Shown here: positions 9,072 to 18,360 of the stretch, piece by piece
Layout of the letters: each line of letters opens with the position of its first letter
How positions within the stretch are numbered: the first letter of the stretch is position 1
DNA from: Longitalea arenae
GTDB lineage: Bacteria > Bacteroidota > Bacteroidia > Chitinophagales > Chitinophagaceae
Length of the DNA: 64,000 bases
Assembly: GCF_016924755.1 (NCBI RefSeq)
Contig: NZ_JAFFJX010000006.1
Location: 186,001 to 250,000, forward strand
Reading direction: 5' to 3'
The notes under the pieces: generated by a model
What the model was told of the DNA's origin: nothing
The model's input: the letters and a program-made list of their open reading frames with translations, nothing else
The model's database searches: none
Made by a program: the position numbers and the translations under genes

Positions 9072-10112
9072 ATGATCATAAAAAATCTGCATCTCCAACG
9101 GCGTACGGGACTCGGTGAAAAAGGCATTACCGTACTGGCGGGCGATATTGGTGGCACTAAGACCAACCTGGCATTTTATGTGGCAACGGAAACCGGATTG
9201 AAAGTTTTATATACGGGCAGATATCCATCTGCAGAATACAGTTCCTGTACGGCTATTCTGCAGCAGTTCCTGGGGGATAATAATTGCCCGGAACCCGACA
9301 GGATCTGCCTGGGTGTTGCCGGCCCCGTGCTGGATGGGAAAGTGAACCTTACAAATCTTGACTGGAATATTGATATTAAAGAGGTGAAACGCACCATGGG
9401 CGTTGAAGCAGTGTTCCTCCTGAACGACCTGGAGTCAATGGCGTATGGCTTGGCCGCATTAACGGAAGAAGACCTGATCACCATACACCCTGGTAACGAC
9501 GAGAGCACCGGCAATATGGCGATCATTGCCCCAGGAACCGGTTTGGGCCAGGCGGGTCTATACTGGAATGGTGTGAACCATTTTCCTTTTCCCACAGAAG
9601 GCGGTCACGCAGATTTTTCGCCCCGAACAGACCTGGATATTGCTTTATTGAAATTCCTGCAAAACGAATATGGCGTTGTGAGCTGGGAAAAAGTAGTGGC
9701 TGGACCGGCCATTGTCGATATCTATCGTTTTTTGCGCGATGTAAAAAAGCGGGAAGAACCAAGCTGGCTAAAAGAAGCGCTGGAACAGGAAAAGAATGAT
9801 TCAGCAGTGATCAGTGGCGCTGCAATTGAACAAAAAGCGGCTATTTGTGTTGAGACGATGGACCTGTTTGTAAGATACCTTGCCCGTGAATCATCGAACC
9901 TGGTATTGAAGATGAAAGCAACCGGTGGTTTATTTCTGGGCGGTGGTATTCCGCCTAAAATTGCACCCTTGTTGTTAGAAAGACAATTTATGGAACATTA
10001 CATGGATTGCGATCGCATGCAACATTTGTTAGAGCAGGTTCCGATCAGGATCATAAAGAATGATAAAACCGGTTTGATCGGCGCCGCTTATTATGGAGCT
10101 TACTTAATTTGA
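9072..10112 (+). CDS. glk: Glucokinase (Glk family)
   Basis: A 346-residue ATP-dependent glucokinase of the bacterial Glk family (not ROK). Motifs are LAGDIGGTKTNLAFY near residue 24 (phosphate 1 loop), LNDLESMAYG near 120 containing the catalytic-base aspartate, APGTGLGQAGL near 155 (phosphate 2) and EGGHADFSPR near 176. It converts glucose to glucose 6-phosphate in the cytoplasm. The ATG at 9072 is chosen over an upstream TTG at 9030. The gene ends just before a strong hairpin that separates it from a small convergent gene. Confidence 0.92.
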   Translation: MIIKNLHLQRRTGLGEKGITVLAGDIGGTKTNLAFYVATETGLKVLYTGRYPSAEYSSCTAILQQFLGDNNCPEPDRICLGVAGPVLDGKVNLTNLDWNIDIKEVKRTMGVEAVFLLNDLESMAYGLAALTEEDLITIHPGNDESTGNMAIIAPGTGLGQAGLYWNGVNHFPFPTEGGHADFSPRTDLDIALLKFLQNEYGVVSWEKVVAGPAIVDIYRFLRDVKKREEPSWLKEALEQEKNDSAVISGAAIEQKAAICVETMDLFVRYLARESSNLVLKMKATGGLFLGGGIPPKIAPLLLERQFMEHYMDCDRMQHLLEQVPIRIIKNDKTGLIGAAYYGAYLI

Positions 10113-10132
10113 TAAGGCCGTTATTATAAATA

Positions 10133-10169
10133 GGAAAACCGTCCTGGCTAAGCCGGGACGGTTTTCCTT
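10133..10169. terminator. Bidirectional intrinsic terminator
   Basis: A perfect 12-bp stem (GGAAAACCGTCC at 10133-10144 and its complement at 10156-10167) with an inner GGC-TAA-GCC loop lies between glk and the convergent small gene. The A-rich and T-rich ends of the stem give U-tracts on both strands, so it can end both transcripts. Confidence 0.8.
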
Positions 10170-10179
10170 AAGTAATAAA

Positions 10180-10383
10180 TTACTTTTGTGATGTCGAAGG
10201 TGAAGACAGGTTCAGATTCATTGTATCTGGTTTCTTCTTGCTTGTATCTTTTTTCTTAGGAGTAGTATCCTGTTCAATAACATTTCCATTGTAAAGTTCT
10301 GCTCTTACTGGTTGGTTAGATACTACCATTGTAACTGCAAAAATGCAAAGACCAATGCCTGCCGCTAAAAAGCTTCTTTTCAT
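10180..10383 (-). CDS. Small exported hypothetical protein
   Basis: A 67-residue protein beginning with a positively charged N-terminus and a hydrophobic stretch (FLAAGIGLCIFAVTMVVS) that could be a signal peptide cut after VRA near residue 28. The mature part is short, lysine- and threonine-rich (TTPKKKDTSKKKPDT) and low in complexity. No family is recognised. It is bounded downstream by the bidirectional terminator it shares with glk. The start ATG fits an independent gene facing the 430-bp gap. Confidence 0.6.
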   Translation of the reverse strand: MKRSFLAAGIGLCIFAVTMVVSNQPVRAELYNGNVIEQDTTPKKKDTSKKKPDTMNLNLSSPSTSQK

Positions 10384-10817
10384 AACTTTGAGTTTTTAAT
10401 ATGTAAAAAATGTAATTAACTAAATAACTACGTGGGAGCGGGTAGGCTACAATATCAGGTTAAGCAATCGGCTGTAGTTTTAAAAATCGCTAGGTTATCA
10501 ATTAAGTATTAAGAATCATGCCAAAAAAATCTGCGGTTAAAAAAAATAGAAAAATTAAACTATCTGTTATTACTTAATAAATACCGTGCCTGCTTTTATA
10601 AACTTGTATTATTTATTGATTTTCCTGTAGATATAATTACCGGATACAATATTTATCCTGCCCGTTCGTCTATCAAAAAAAATACCTTATTACCCGTAGA
10701 AGCCTTTGAGAGCCGGCAAAAAGAATAACTGATCCTACTGAAAGTTCCAGGCATTTAGAAGCCTGATTCATTCTTTGCAACATTAATTAATCAACATTAA
10801 AACGTTTACCTCTTTAT
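10384..10817. other. A/T-rich divergent intergenic region
   Basis: This 434-bp region separates the small exported gene (minus) from the ABC exporter (plus) and must hold both promoters. I found no exact TAnnTTTG at a fitting distance, no protein-like frame and no stable hairpin. Confidence 0.4.
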
Positions 10818-12653
10818 ATGGCACGTGGCAACAGACAGGATAACGGTGCTCGTAAACCGGATATGCCTACAGCAAAATTGACCAAAGAGAATTTGAGAGA
10901 AGCGTTATTAATTTTCAGCTACGTGAAACCATATCGCTGGACATTTATAACCGGATTGCTGTTCATTGCCCTCAGCAGCGGCACTACCATGGCTTTTCCT
11001 TATTTCCTGAAAAGACTTATTGATAGTGCACACTCGCTCAGCCTGGGTAAAGAAGCCGTTGCACCGGGCACCATTGCATTATGGATGTTGGGTATTTTAA
11101 TTATGCAGATGATCTTTTCCTTTATGCGCGTATACCTGTTTTCCTATGTTGGGGAATATGCGCTGGCGGATATGCGAAAAGATGTGTACCGCAAAATGAT
11201 CATGATGTCAATGAATTTTTTTGCGCAACGCAGGGTGGGAGAGCTATCGAGCCGCATCAGCGCTGATCTGTCACAGATACAGGAAGCTGTCACGGGAATG
11301 CTGGCAGAAATTTTGCGTGGACTGCTAACGCTTGTCATAGGAATGGGGTTAATATTATATTTATCCCGTTCCCTTACGTTGGTTATGTTATCGGTTGTAC
11401 CTGTTATTGTGGTGGCGGGCGTGGTTTTTGGGAGAAAGATCCGCAAGCTGTCACGTCATACACAGGATCAGCTGGCCGATTCCAATACCATTGTGCAGGA
11501 GACGCTGCAGGGCATTGGTAATGTAAAAGCGTTTACTAATGAGTGGTATGAAATAGGCCGGTATACAAAGAGTTTACAGCAAGTAGTAAAACTGGCGGTC
11601 AGCAATGGCCGCTTCCGGGGATTTTTTGTTTCTTTTATCTTGATGAGCATTTTTGGCACCATCATACTTGTTGTATGGTATGGAACCACCCTGGTACAGG
11701 CAGGTACGCTTTCCTTTGGCGATCTAACCGCTTTTGTCGTTTATACCGCTTTTGTCGGCGGTAGTATGGCAGGTTTTGCCGATCTGTACACCCAATTGCA
11801 AAAAACACTGGGCGCTACCCAACGCGTTCGCGAGATCCTGCGCGATGATACAGAACCGGTAGCGGTAACCGATGAACCTGTTGCTGAGATAAACAAGCTG
11901 CATGGGGCAGTACGTTTTGAACATGTAGCTTTCAGTTATCCTTCCCGCAAAGAAGTACATATCTTAAAGGACGTTAGTATCTCCGCTGCGCCGGGTGAAC
12001 AAATTGCCATCGTTGGCCCCAGTGGGGCAGGCAAGTCAACCATTGCTGCCCTGCTCTTACGCTTTTACCAGCCAGACGAAGGTAAACTGCTGTTCGATGG
12101 CAGACCGGCTGATGACATTCCGCTTTCCCAATTGCGTAAACAAATGGCTTTGGTGCCGCAGGACGTACTGTTATTTGGCGGTACCATCCGCGAAAATATT
12201 GCCTATGGCAAACCCGGCGCAACACAAGCCGAAATAGAAGCGGCTGCCCGCAAAGCCAATGCACATGATTTTATTGTTGGCTTCTCGGAAGGCTATGATA
12301 CCGTAGTAGGGGAGCGGGGCGTGAAATTATCGGGCGGACAAAGGCAACGTATTGCCATTGCCCGGGCCATTTTAAAAGACCCGGTGATCCTGGTACTGGA
12401 TGAAGCTACCAGTTCCCTGGACTCCGCTTCGGAATCCCTGGTGCAGGAAGCCCTCGACAATCTCATGAAAAACCGCACTTCTTTTGTGATCGCTCACCGG
12501 CTTTCCACCATTCGAAATGCCGATAAGATCGTTGTGCTCGATAAAGGCCATGTGGTTGAAAGCGGCACCCACCAGGAATTACTCTCTCATGATGATGGTT
12601 TGTATAAAAGCCTCAATAAACTTCAGCTGGAATGGACGTCTGAAGAAAGTTGA
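10818..12653 (+). CDS. ABC exporter, fused permease and ATPase (MsbA-like)
   Basis: A 611-residue half-transporter. Six membrane helices fill about residues 40-330 and the nucleotide-binding domain about 365-600. Visible motifs are Walker A (GPSGAGKS, 400-407), Q-loop VPQD near 446, signature LSGGQ (504-508), Walker B ILVLDE (524-529), D-loop and the H-loop His560. As a homodimer in the inner membrane it would export a lipid or hydrophobic compound; MsbA, the lipid A flippase, is the closest known type, but drug exporters share this layout. The long N-terminal basic tail (MARGNRQDNGARKPDMP) is cytoplasmic. No partner half-transporter is adjacent, supporting a homodimer. Confidence 0.9.
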   Translation: MARGNRQDNGARKPDMPTAKLTKENLREALLIFSYVKPYRWTFITGLLFIALSSGTTMAFPYFLKRLIDSAHSLSLGKEAVAPGTIALWMLGILIMQMIFSFMRVYLFSYVGEYALADMRKDVYRKMIMMSMNFFAQRRVGELSSRISADLSQIQEAVTGMLAEILRGLLTLVIGMGLILYLSRSLTLVMLSVVPVIVVAGVVFGRKIRKLSRHTQDQLADSNTIVQETLQGIGNVKAFTNEWYEIGRYTKSLQQVVKLAVSNGRFRGFFVSFILMSIFGTIILVVWYGTTLVQAGTLSFGDLTAFVVYTAFVGGSMAGFADLYTQLQKTLGATQRVREILRDDTEPVAVTDEPVAEINKLHGAVRFEHVAFSYPSRKEVHILKDVSISAAPGEQIAIVGPSGAGKSTIAALLLRFYQPDEGKLLFDGRPADDIPLSQLRKQMALVPQDVLLFGGTIRENIAYGKPGATQAEIEAAARKANAHDFIVGFSEGYDTVVGERGVKLSGGQRQRIAIARAILKDPVILVLDEATSSLDSASESLVQEALDNLMKNRTSFVIAHRLSTIRNADKIVVLDKGHVVESGTHQELLSHDDGLYKSLNKLQLEWTSEES

Positions 12654-12719
12654 AAACCTGAAAGAGCTGATAAATTCATTATTCACCGTTTAAAGTTTCC
12701 CGCCTGGCCGAGCAAAGGA

Positions 12720-12876
12720 TTTGCCCATTGCATATTGGCGAAGCAAAAGAATTTGGCCATTGCCCATTGCCAATTGCCCATTGACGATTGAACATTGGCG
12801 AAGCAAAAGAATTTGCCCATTGCCCATTCACCATTGACCATTGACCATTCACCATTCACCATTGCCCATGCCCATC
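12720..12876. repeat. Heptad array of TTGCCCA / TTCACCA type with a 22-bp exact duplication
   Basis: The region downstream of the ABC exporter is a run of 7-bp units such as TTGCCCA, TTGCCAA, TTGACCA and TTCACCA. It is interrupted twice by an identical 22-bp block (12734-12755 and 12794-12815, 60 bp apart) containing GCGAAGCAAAAGAA. All units are in one orientation. It lies in the 400-bp gap before the next gene; the remainder of that gap is A/T-rich with no gene. Confidence 0.75.
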
Positions 12877-13054
12877 GATTCTCCGTGGTGTGAAAATTGA
12901 AGCTTATTCAAAGGAAAGCTGATATGTTTAACTGAATTAAATTAAAATTAAATATTTGAACAGTATGCACACCTGCCAGCCATTTTTACCGTCTAATAGC
13001 CCATCCGGTTAAAATTCATTTATACCGGTGTAAATAATAATCACAAACTGCGTA

Positions 13055-15592
13055 ATGAAACCTGTATTAGTACTGTTTATAGCAAGTTTTATAACAATAT
13101 CCTTATGTGCCCAGGAAGAAAAAGCGCCCCGGAACCAATCTGCCAATGCCGCCCCTGGTAAATTGATCGGCAAAATAGTGGATGCCAAAAACAATAAAGG
13201 CCTTGATGCCGCTTCGGTTCAACTATTTGAAAAAAACACGAATACCCTGGCCGGCGGCATGCTCACTAAACCCAACGGTGACTTTGATATCAGCCATCTT
13301 TCCATTACCGATACGTTCAAACTGGTTGCAACTGCTATAGGATATGCTAAACAGGAGATGATCATCTTTTTCGACAAATCAGCCAAGGGCAATGAAACGG
13401 TTGAAAAAGATCTTGGCAACATCAAATTAACAGCAGAATCACAATACCTCGGATCAGTTACCGTAGTAGCGCAAAAACCCGCGCTGCAAATGGGTATTGA
13501 CCGTAAAACATTCGACGTAGAAAAGAACCTGGCATCTGCAGGCGGTACCGGTATTGACGTCATGCGCAATATTCCTTCCGTGACCGTTGATGTTGACGGA
13601 AACGTGCTGTTGCGTAACAACTCGCCCCAGATCTTTGTAGATGGCCGCCCGACAATACTTACATTAGACCAGATCCCGGCCGACAATATTGAAAGGGTAG
13701 AGCTGATCACCAATCCCTCCGCCAAATTTGATGCTGCCAGTACCGGCGGTATCATCAATGTGGTGCTCAAAAAAAATAAAAAACTCGGACTGAACGGCCT
13801 TGCTTCTGTTGGCGCCGGTACACCGGGCATTTATACCGGCAACCTGGCACTTAATTTACGCCAGGGCAAATTCAATTTCTTTGTAAACGGAAACTACAAT
13901 GAATCAGGCGGCCGAGCCAAATCGGAAACCTATCGGCAGAATAAAGACAATGGTATTGTGCAGGATTATTTCAATCAGGTTGCCTATACCGACCGCGAGC
14001 GCCGCTTTTATTCAGTGCGCTTTGGCATGGATTTCTTCCTGGACAACCGCAATACATTTACCATTACGCAGAATATTGGCCGGGGGAAATTCGGCAACTT
14101 CGAAGACCAGAACCAGGAATACCTGGATATTCACCGGCAGGCTGACCACTATGGCTTCAGAACATCTGACAACCGTTCGAACAATGAACGCAGCAGCACG
14201 CAGCTGATCTTCAAACATAATTTTGTAGAAAGCGGCAAGTCGATCAGTGCTGATATCAATTACAATCACGGCACCAACGACGACAATACAAATATCTTAA
14301 ATACCTACGCTTACCCCGATGGCAGTATTTATTCGCCCGACAGCCGGGTTCGCAATGAAGGCGCAGGCCGCAATAACCAACTCACCATTCAGGTTGACTA
14401 TGTGGATCCGAATGGAGAAAATAACAAACTGGAGACTGGTCTGCGCACTTATATAAACGATTTTACCAGCATTTTCAATGCTTATTCAGTGAACAACGGT
14501 TCCGAATTTAAACTACCGCTCAGCAATCATTACAAATACCAGGAAATGGTGCATGCAGCATATGCAACATACACCGGTAAATGGCAGGGGATCGGCTACC
14601 AGGCAGGTTTACGCGCAGAATATTCAAAATTCGATGGGGAACTGGTTGACAGTGCCCAGAAATTTGGTTACCAGTTTCCCCAACAGCTTAAAAACATTTG
14701 GGATGCCTTGTTCCCGAGTTTATACCTGAGCAAAACGATTGGCGAGGGGCAGGAGATCCAGCTGAACTACAGCCGCCGCATCCGCAGGCCCGATTTCTGG
14801 CAAATGAATCCATTCGTTGATATCAATGACCCCTTGAATATCCGCCAGGGTAATCCAGCCCTGCGCCCCGAATTCACCAATTCATTTGAGTTCAATTATA
14901 ATAAAACCTATTTCACCGGCAGTTTCCTCGGTGTTATCTATTTCCGCAATACCCAGGGCGATATTACGCGTTACAGCGATACCATATCGGCCGAACAATT
15001 TGAGCGGTTGAACAATGCGGCCATTGATCCCAGTGCCATTTTGAGCACGTTCGTGAATGCCCAATACCAGAACCGGTGGGGCGCTGAACTGACCTTACAG
15101 CAAAAACTGGGACAACAACTCGACATTACCCCAACGGTAGACATGCAGTATAAAAAAGTGGTGTCGAACATTAACAATACCGATCTCAGTAATGAAGGCT
15201 TTAACATCGAAGCCAAACTGATCATCAATTACCGGGTTGCGGCAAAATCGGCTTTTTGGAACAAATGGAGCTTTCAGGCGACGGGTGAATACGAATCACC
15301 GGAAGTGGTTCCGCAGGGAAAACGCAAGGAGATGTATGGTATTGATCTCGGTTTACGCAAAGAATTCCTTAAGAATAAAGCGACATTTACGTTCAACGTA
15401 AACGACTTATTCAATTCCAGGAAAAGGGGTATCATCAGCGACACGGAAAGCTTTTACCAGGATGCATACCGGCGCTGGAATGTGCGCAGCTTCCGCGTTA
15501 CCCTTACGTACAAGTTCGGTAAGACCGATTTCCAGTTATTCAAACGGAATAACAATGGACATGGTCAGGATGACCATGATGACAGAGACTAG
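13055..15592 (+). CDS. Outer-membrane beta-barrel receptor (TonB-dependent type)
   Basis: An 845-residue outer-membrane protein with a signal peptide cut near residue 19 (SLCAQ). A carboxypeptidase-regulatory-like domain spans about 33-120 (GKLIGKIVDAKNNKGLDAASVQLFE). A plug domain spans about 130-235, with the typical GIDVMRNIPSVTVD, LRNNSPQIFVDGRP and IERVELITNPSAKFDA segments, and the rest is a large beta-barrel. This is the family often called outer membrane beta-barrel family protein, related to TonB-dependent receptors. The C-terminus ends in an acidic, His-rich tail (HGQDDHDDRD) rather than the usual aromatic residue. The substrate is unknown. The stop codon overlaps the convergent protease gene by 4 bp. 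Confidence 0.88.
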   Translation: MKPVLVLFIASFITISLCAQEEKAPRNQSANAAPGKLIGKIVDAKNNKGLDAASVQLFEKNTNTLAGGMLTKPNGDFDISHLSITDTFKLVATAIGYAKQEMIIFFDKSAKGNETVEKDLGNIKLTAESQYLGSVTVVAQKPALQMGIDRKTFDVEKNLASAGGTGIDVMRNIPSVTVDVDGNVLLRNNSPQIFVDGRPTILTLDQIPADNIERVELITNPSAKFDAASTGGIINVVLKKNKKLGLNGLASVGAGTPGIYTGNLALNLRQGKFNFFVNGNYNESGGRAKSETYRQNKDNGIVQDYFNQVAYTDRERRFYSVRFGMDFFLDNRNTFTITQNIGRGKFGNFEDQNQEYLDIHRQADHYGFRTSDNRSNNERSSTQLIFKHNFVESGKSISADINYNHGTNDDNTNILNTYAYPDGSIYSPDSRVRNEGAGRNNQLTIQVDYVDPNGENNKLETGLRTYINDFTSIFNAYSVNNGSEFKLPLSNHYKYQEMVHAAYATYTGKWQGIGYQAGLRAEYSKFDGELVDSAQKFGYQFPQQLKNIWDALFPSLYLSKTIGEGQEIQLNYSRRIRRPDFWQMNPFVDINDPLNIRQGNPALRPEFTNSFEFNYNKTYFTGSFLGVIYFRNTQGDITRYSDTISAEQFERLNNAAIDPSAILSTFVNAQYQNRWGAELTLQQKLGQQLDITPTVDMQYKKVVSNINNTDLSNEGFNIEAKLIINYRVAAKSAFWNKWSFQATGEYESPEVVPQGKRKEMYGIDLGLRKEFLKNKATFTFNVNDLFNSRKRGIISDTESFYQDAYRRWNVRSFRVTLTYKFGKTDFQLFKRNNNGHGQDDHDDRD

Positions 15593-16866
15593 GGCGTTGC
15601 AGGTATAAAGTCAACATACATATACCGGAAATTGATGACCATTTCAGCGAATTGGTTCATTACGTCCTGGCCCAGATTACCATAGTACAGGTTATCCTTC
15701 GGTGTAGAACTGGCGGTTTTCACAGCGACATCTTTTAATACGGCCGGCTGCCCGGCCACATTGATATGCACCTGCGGCAAGCGGAAGGCTTTGGTTTTCG
15801 TGATGCCGCCCGCGCCGCCGATCTGCATATCGAAAGAAGTGCCCGCCGTATCGATCAGCCGTTTATAATCCCGGTAAAAGGGTTCGTTTAAAAAGGTGAA
15901 CTGGGCGCCGGTATCGAAGGTAAATGCCAGGGTATCGGTTTTATACGCTACCGAGATCACGGGCAGCAATTCATCCACGCCAAAATTGCGGATCCTGCGG
16001 TCAACGGCAACAGCAGGAACGATCACCTTGTTCTTATTGATCCTGATCTCCTGCAATTGTTCAATGACAGGGAAACCGATAATACCTTTAATGGTGTACG
16101 CTCCGCGGGCAAAAGACAGGGCGCTGTCAGGAAAGATCATGAATACTGCATTTCGAACAATGATATTTCCCATGCGTAATTCATCAGCAATACCCAGGTT
16201 GGCCTGAACCTGTAATCCGGTTATGGCCCTCACTTTAAACCGCACGTTTAATAAACGCAGTTTGGTTTTGCGCGCATAGGATTCCGTTATTACCGACAGG
16301 TTGGCGCCGGTATCAAATACAAAATCAAAGGTGCTGTCCGCAAAATTTACCGGCACATTAATGAGGCCAGCCAGATCACGGCGGTAGGCTATCTGCGTTT
16401 CGCCGGTAATGGTCGTTGTTTGCGGGGCAACATTTTGCAAACCCTTCCAGATGATATCGGAGTTCCTGGCGTCATCACGTTCCTCGGCTGATAATACCTG
16501 CCGGTATTTTCGTAGTACAAGCTGGGTGGTGAGATGCGCCTCGCGGTACTGGTACAATTTCACATGATTATCTATTTTCTTCATGAGAAGGCTGCCGATG
16601 CGGCCCGGCGTCAATTGTTTTTTGTGTTTCTCCAACAGCAAATTGATCACCTCGTTCGATCTGGTGAGGTTATGGAAGAAATTATATAGAAAGGCCTGAT
16701 AATACAATTTCCGGTAGGCGGGCAGATCACGGTTAATATCGCTTTCCAGTGCACGTTGCAATTCAAAAAAATGGCGCCGGCTAAGCAGGCTGTCGAGCCG
16801 TTTGATATCCGCCGCAAACAATGAAATTCCTGATAAGAAACAAATTAAAAATAAAGTTATACGCAT
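15589..16866 (-). CDS. Exported retropepsin-like aspartic protease with two DTG motifs
   Basis: A 425-residue protein with a signal peptide cut near residue 18 (LFAA). A helical region covers about 20-140. Then come two aspartic-protease half-domains: FVFDTGANLSVI with Asp185-Thr-Gly and FTFDTGAQFTFL with Asp318-Thr-Gly. Retropepsins normally bring one DTG per subunit and dimerise; here both are in one chain, as in pepsins. Hydrophobic-hydrophobic-Gly segments (IKGIIGFPVI, YYGNLGQDVM) follow each. It likely cleaves proteins in the periplasm. It is divergent from the nitroreductase and has a promoter box almost touching its ATG, suggesting a leaderless transcript. Confidence 0.8.
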   Translation of the reverse strand: MRITLFLICFLSGISLFAADIKRLDSLLSRRHFFELQRALESDINRDLPAYRKLYYQAFLYNFFHNLTRSNEVINLLLEKHKKQLTPGRIGSLLMKKIDNHVKLYQYREAHLTTQLVLRKYRQVLSAEERDDARNSDIIWKGLQNVAPQTTTITGETQIAYRRDLAGLINVPVNFADSTFDFVFDTGANLSVITESYARKTKLRLLNVRFKVRAITGLQVQANLGIADELRMGNIIVRNAVFMIFPDSALSFARGAYTIKGIIGFPVIEQLQEIRINKNKVIVPAVAVDRRIRNFGVDELLPVISVAYKTDTLAFTFDTGAQFTFLNEPFYRDYKRLIDTAGTSFDMQIGGAGGITKTKAFRLPQVHINVAGQPAVLKDVAVKTASSTPKDNLYYGNLGQDVMNQFAEMVINFRYMYVDFIPATP

Positions 16867-16870
16867 CTTT

Positions 16871-16903
16871 CAAAGGTAAAGAAGAAGACAGAATCCGAAG
16901 CAA
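16871..16903 (-). promoter_or_regulatory. Promoter of the aspartic protease, leaderless
   Basis: On the minus strand TTG (16901-16903), a 22-bp spacer and exact TACCTTTG (16871-16878) match the Bacteroidota promoter. With the -7 box ending at 16871, transcription should start at about 16867, one base before the ATG at 16866. Confidence 0.6.
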
Positions 16904-16935
16904 CGATACCGCCTAGAATTAAGGAACAAGTGTCT

Positions 16936-16943
16936 TACCTTTG
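16936..16943 (+). promoter_or_regulatory. -7 box of the nitroreductase gene
   Basis: An exact TACCTTTG ends 6 bp before the ATG at 16950, placing the transcript start around 16947 and leaving almost no leader. No clear TTG is seen at the -33 distance. Confidence 0.45.
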
Positions 16944-16949
16944 CCGCCT

Positions 16950-17534
16950 ATGACGAAAAGCGAAATGATCAATGAACTGATCCGTACACGCAGGAGTGTG
17001 TTTACGCAACAATTTGAACCGGGAAAAGTTATTCCGGACGAGATCATCTGGCAGGCGCTTGAAAATGCAAACTGGGCGCCCAATCATAAATTTACCGAAC
17101 CCTGGCGCTTCACGGTTTTTACGGGCAACGGCTTACAAACACTGGCCGAACAACAAGCGGATATCTATAAAAAATATGCCGGTGCTAAGTTCAAACAAAA
17201 TAAATATGAACAGATGCTGGTAGGCCCCCAACAATGTTCGCATGTAATAGCCATTGGCTGCAAACGGCATGCAGAGCAGGTTCCGGCCATGGAAGAAATT
17301 GCGGCGGTAGCCTGTGCGGTTCAAAATATTTATCTTACGATCTCTGCTTATGAAGGGCTGGGAGGTTACTGGAGCACAGGCGGCATTACATTTATTGAGG
17401 AAGCAAAACCGCTGTTCAATTTAGGACCCGATGATATGTTAATGGGCTTCTTTTATCTGGGTTATGTGAAAGTGCCATCTGTTGCGGGTAAGCGAAAACC
17501 GGTGCAGGAAAAAGTGACCTGGGTGAAAAGCTGA
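16950..17534 (+). CDS. Nitroreductase family protein
   Basis: A 194-residue FMN-dependent oxidoreductase of the nitroreductase superfamily. The N-terminal IRTRRSVFTQQFEPG segment carries the FMN-phosphate-binding RRS motif. ENANWAPNHKFTEPWRFTVFTG near residue 37 is the conserved flavin-contacting region, and GGYWSTGGITF near 135 completes the site. Members reduce nitro compounds, quinones, flavins or enones with NAD(P)H in the cytoplasm. The ATG at 16950 is preferred over an in-frame TTG at 16941, which lies inside the promoter box. It has no same-strand partner; about 1.6 kb of nearly gene-free DNA follows. Confidence 0.88.
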   Translation: MTKSEMINELIRTRRSVFTQQFEPGKVIPDEIIWQALENANWAPNHKFTEPWRFTVFTGNGLQTLAEQQADIYKKYAGAKFKQNKYEQMLVGPQQCSHVIAIGCKRHAEQVPAMEEIAAVACAVQNIYLTISAYEGLGGYWSTGGITFIEEAKPLFNLGPDDMLMGFFYLGYVKVPSVAGKRKPVQEKVTWVKS

Positions 17535-17592
17535 TCGGCTAATTTGCTGATTCCGCAAAGCGGGACAAGTTGTGCTAATGTTGTCGGAAGAA

Positions 17593-17691
17593 TCAGTTGA
17601 AATTTTTAAACCGTTTGCTGCTGCGATGACTCAGCCAGATGAAGATGACCGGAATTAAGAGGATCAGAATCAGGGATATTGTACCAAGCAT
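17593..17691 (-). CDS. Possible 32-residue single-pass membrane peptide
   Basis: A minus-strand ATG at 17691 opens a 32-codon frame ending in TGA at 17593-17595. The peptide is a clean transmembrane helix (MLGTISLILILLIPVIFIW) followed by a basic tail (LSHRSSKRFKNFN), as in small membrane subunits or regulatory peptides. No promoter box is evident, but the hydrophobic-then-basic pattern is rarer in random sequence than most short frames. No family assigned. Confidence 0.35.
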   Translation of the reverse strand: MLGTISLILILLIPVIFIWLSHRSSKRFKNFN

Positions 17692-18360
17692 AAAATCAGG
17701 TTTTACAAGGATGGGGATCGCTTTTTTAACGCATAAAGCATTTATTTTAGTATAAGTAATTTCCCTGAAGCCGGATAAATGTGTATTTATTGATCTGTAT
17801 CATGCATTTGGCGGGATATGGCATTTAGCGCAGATAGAAATTCCGCATTAAAATAGTACTCAACAACTTAAGTACGCGGCCCTAAATCTAACAAGCGTCC
17901 CTCCACGAAAATTGTATCCTTTCTTTTTGTATCTTTGTTTTCGTTCTCATCCGGTGTTCTTCCAACCATCTGGCTATAAATCCCTGGCAGCTTTCCCGAG
18001 ACTGCAATTAAAACCTGAACTCGAAATTTTGGTCCAAATTTATTCGCAATCGCTGTGAGTATGGCGTCTTAAAGCCCGTAAACGCAATCCAATTGAAGGA
18101 AAACTGTCATTTGTTCTAAGTGCTTTTTTCAGGATGTATGGCGCACAATGATTGTGACAAGGGCCGGAAAATTGGATCTCAAAGCTGGTTTCACAGGGAC
18201 AGCCGCCAAAATTGGTTCTTTACCAGCATTCTCCAGCGCTTGTCACTCCTCTTTCAGTATTCTTTTAAGATTATAATTAACATTATGTTAAATAGACGCT
18301 AACAGACAAGACATAGCAAAGCAAGCTCCTGTCCATCCCATAACGCTGCCGCCGTCTCAA
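17692..18360. other. Gap without recognised genes
   Basis: Nothing protein-like was seen on either strand. A TATCTTTG box at 17930-17937 could start a plus-strand RNA into the following 300 bp, but no partner -33 TTG lies at the right distance and no terminator was identified. The 18120-18302 frame has no family resemblance and looks accidental. Confidence 0.35.

Noticed and set aside
9072-10112. Glucokinase as a ROK-family regulator
   Set aside because: Motifs fit the Glk family; no HTH domain and no ROK zinc-binding cysteine cluster.
18120-18302. 60-codon plus-strand frame in the 17.5-19.1 kb gap
   Set aside because: No protein-like pattern, start signal or resemblance to a known family.
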